43,102 nt of DNA from Actinomycetes bacterium (GTDB lineage Bacteria; Actinomycetota; Actinomycetes; JACCUZ01). The position numbers were made by a program, and so were the translations under genes. Below the pieces are notes generated by a model. The model did no database searches and was not told the origin of the DNA. It saw nothing but the letters and a program-made list of their open reading frames with translations. Below, one piece after another: positions 42,011-43,102 of the stretch (the first letter of the stretch is position 1; each line of letters begins with the position of its first letter). Where the stretch lies: the NCBI GenBank assembly GCA_035489715.1, contig DATHAP010000081.1, forward strand, positions 1 through 43,102, read 5' to 3'.

Positions 42011-43102
42011 ATGCCCAGCGACGAGGCAGCAGCTTCAGGTCCCGGCCACCCGGACGACGGCGAGCTCGGGCGCCTGCGCGCCGACCTCCGTGAGTCCCGC
42101 GAGCACCTCGAGGCCACCGGCGAGGTTCTGACGGCCCTGGGTCGCTCCGCGGCCGACCTGAAAGGCGTGCTGGGGACGGTGGTCGAGAGCGCCCGCCGCC
42201 TGTGCGGGGCGGACGCCGCCCTGGTCTACCTCCTCGAGGAGGGCACGTTCCGGGTCGCCGTGGAAAGTGGTGTGTCCGACGACTACCTCGACTACACCCG
42301 CCAGCAGCCCTTGGTTGCGGACCGGGCGAGCCTGACCGGCCGGGTGGCCCTGGACCGACGGGCTCAGCAGATCGCGGACGTCCTCGCCGACCCGGACTAC
42401 GGACGGCCCGACATCCAGCGCGTGGGCGGGTTCCGGACCGCCCTCGGAGTGCCCATGATCGTCGAGGCCGAGGTCGTCGGCGTGCTCGCTCTCTGGCGCA
42501 GCGAGGTCGACCCGTTCAGCGAACGAGCCATCCAGCTGGTCAGCACCTTCGCCGCCCAGGCGGCGATCGCGATCCGCAACGTCGACCTGGTCCGGGACCT
42601 GCAGGCCCGCACGACCGAGCTGGCGGACAAGGTCGGTCAGCTGGAGGCTCTTCGCGAGATCGGGCACGTGGTGAACTCCAGCCTCGACCTGGACGAGGTG
42701 CTCACCACCATCGTCACGCACGCGGTCCAGCTCACCGGCACGGACGGCGGCTCCCTCCTCGAGCTCGACACCGCGACCCAGGCGTTCCGGATCCGGGCGG
42801 CCTTCGGCACCACAGCCGACCTCCTCCGTCGGCTCGGCGAGACCCACATCTCCTTGGACAACTCCTTGGTCGGCCGGGCCTGCCTCGAGGGACAGCCCCA
42901 GATGGAGCAGGACCTCGAGACGGCGGCCCTCGATCCACACCTCACGCAGCTCAAGGAGGCCGGGTGGCGCTCGGTGCTGGCGGTCCCGATCCAGCACGAG
43001 GCGGAGATCGTGGGGGCGTTGGTCGTGCGGCGACGCAGCTCTGGCGGGTTCCCGGTGGAGACTCCGGAGCTGCTCCAGACCTTCGCCGGTCAGTCGGCGC
43101 TC
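42011..43102 (+). CDS. Tandem GAF-domain signalling protein, N-terminal part
   Basis: The frame is open from ATG at 42011 to the end of the window (364 residues), so the effector domain is missing. After an acidic, helical N-terminus (residues 1-45), GAF1 spans about 50-195 (LKGVLGTVVESARRLCGADA, GGFRTALGVPMIVEAEVVGV). A coiled linker (VRDLQARTTELADKVGQLEA) leads to GAF2 from about 215 (SSLDLDEVLTTIVTHAVQLT, GWRSVLAVPIQHEAEIVGAL). Such proteins usually end in a histidine kinase, a SpoIIE phosphatase or a cyclase domain. A GGGGG run lies 5 nt upstream as ribosome site. The CDS is partial at its 3' end. Confidence 0.88.
   Translation, partial: MPSDEAAASGPGHPDDGELGRLRADLRESREHLEATGEVLTALGRSAADLKGVLGTVVESARRLCGADAALVYLLEEGTFRVAVESGVSDDYLDYTRQQPLVADRASLTGRVALDRRAQQIADVLADPDYGRPDIQRVGGFRTALGVPMIVEAEVVGVLALWRSEVDPFSERAIQLVSTFAAQAAIAIRNVDLVRDLQARTTELADKVGQLEALREIGHVVNSSLDLDEVLTTIVTHAVQLTGTDGGSLLELDTATQAFRIRAAFGTTADLLRRLGETHISLDNSLVGRACLEGQPQMEQDLETAALDPHLTQLKEAGWRSVLAVPIQHEAEIVGALVVRRRSSGGFPVETPELLQTFAGQSAL

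Overview
The window is chromosomal DNA of a high-GC Gram-positive bacterium (Actinomycetota). Evidence: very high GC with G/C-ending codons throughout, frequent GTG starts, a TTG start on the translation factor EttA, leaderless -10/start arrangements (nAnnnT about 7 nt before the start codon), zinc-finger anti-sigma proteins, an Eis-type acetyltransferase, a group II truncated globin and several families largely restricted to actinobacteria (DUF6510, DUF6325, DUF5130). I cannot fix the genus; a soil-type actinomycete fits. No phage, insertion sequence, CRISPR array or rRNA was seen.

Layout. 1-1517 (+): end of a molybdopterin oxidoreductase, a ferredoxin-NAD(P) reductase-like flavoprotein and a DUF6510 protein with overlapping genes, one redox module. 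1539-3021 (-): orphan ABC ATPase with an altered Walker A, DUF6325 and SHOCT proteins. 3057-4398: tRNA-His, oligoribonuclease, a small unknown gene and tRNA-Arg. 4653-8069: secreted beta-propeller protein with a strong terminator hairpin, a degenerate sigma factor, an unknown protein and an SDR dehydrogenase. 8176-11290: GH15 glucosidase, then an ECF-like sigma factor followed by two consecutive zinc-finger anti-sigma proteins. 11477-15714: a membrane protein and two dynamin-like/YfjP-type membrane GTPases.

15899-39405 contains ten families in the order I remember from Mycobacterium tuberculosis Rv2478c to Rv2465c: SsbB, EttA, thioesterase, alpha-glucosidase AglA, truncated globin GlbO, HNH protein, DUF5130, PepN, DsbA-like protein, RpiB. 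Between them lie genes not in that list: PAP2 phosphatase, PIG-V-type mannosyltransferase, MMPL transporter, OsmC, MscS, prolyl oligopeptidase, amidase, MalQ and others. 39414-43102: Eis-like acetyltransferase, a membrane PP2C/SpoIIE-type phosphatase and the start of a double-GAF signalling protein that runs off the end.

Themes. Alpha-glucan use recurs (GH15, GH13 AglA, GH77 MalQ). Redox and stress genes recur (globin, OsmC, DsbA-like protein, MscS). Regulation is represented by two related sigma factors, two anti-sigma proteins, the PP2C phosphatase and the GAF protein. The most unusual points are the lysine-less Walker A, the CPWA thiol site, the doubled anti-sigma gene, the tipless Ssb and two long intergenic palindromes. 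I did not find a clearly new multi-gene system.
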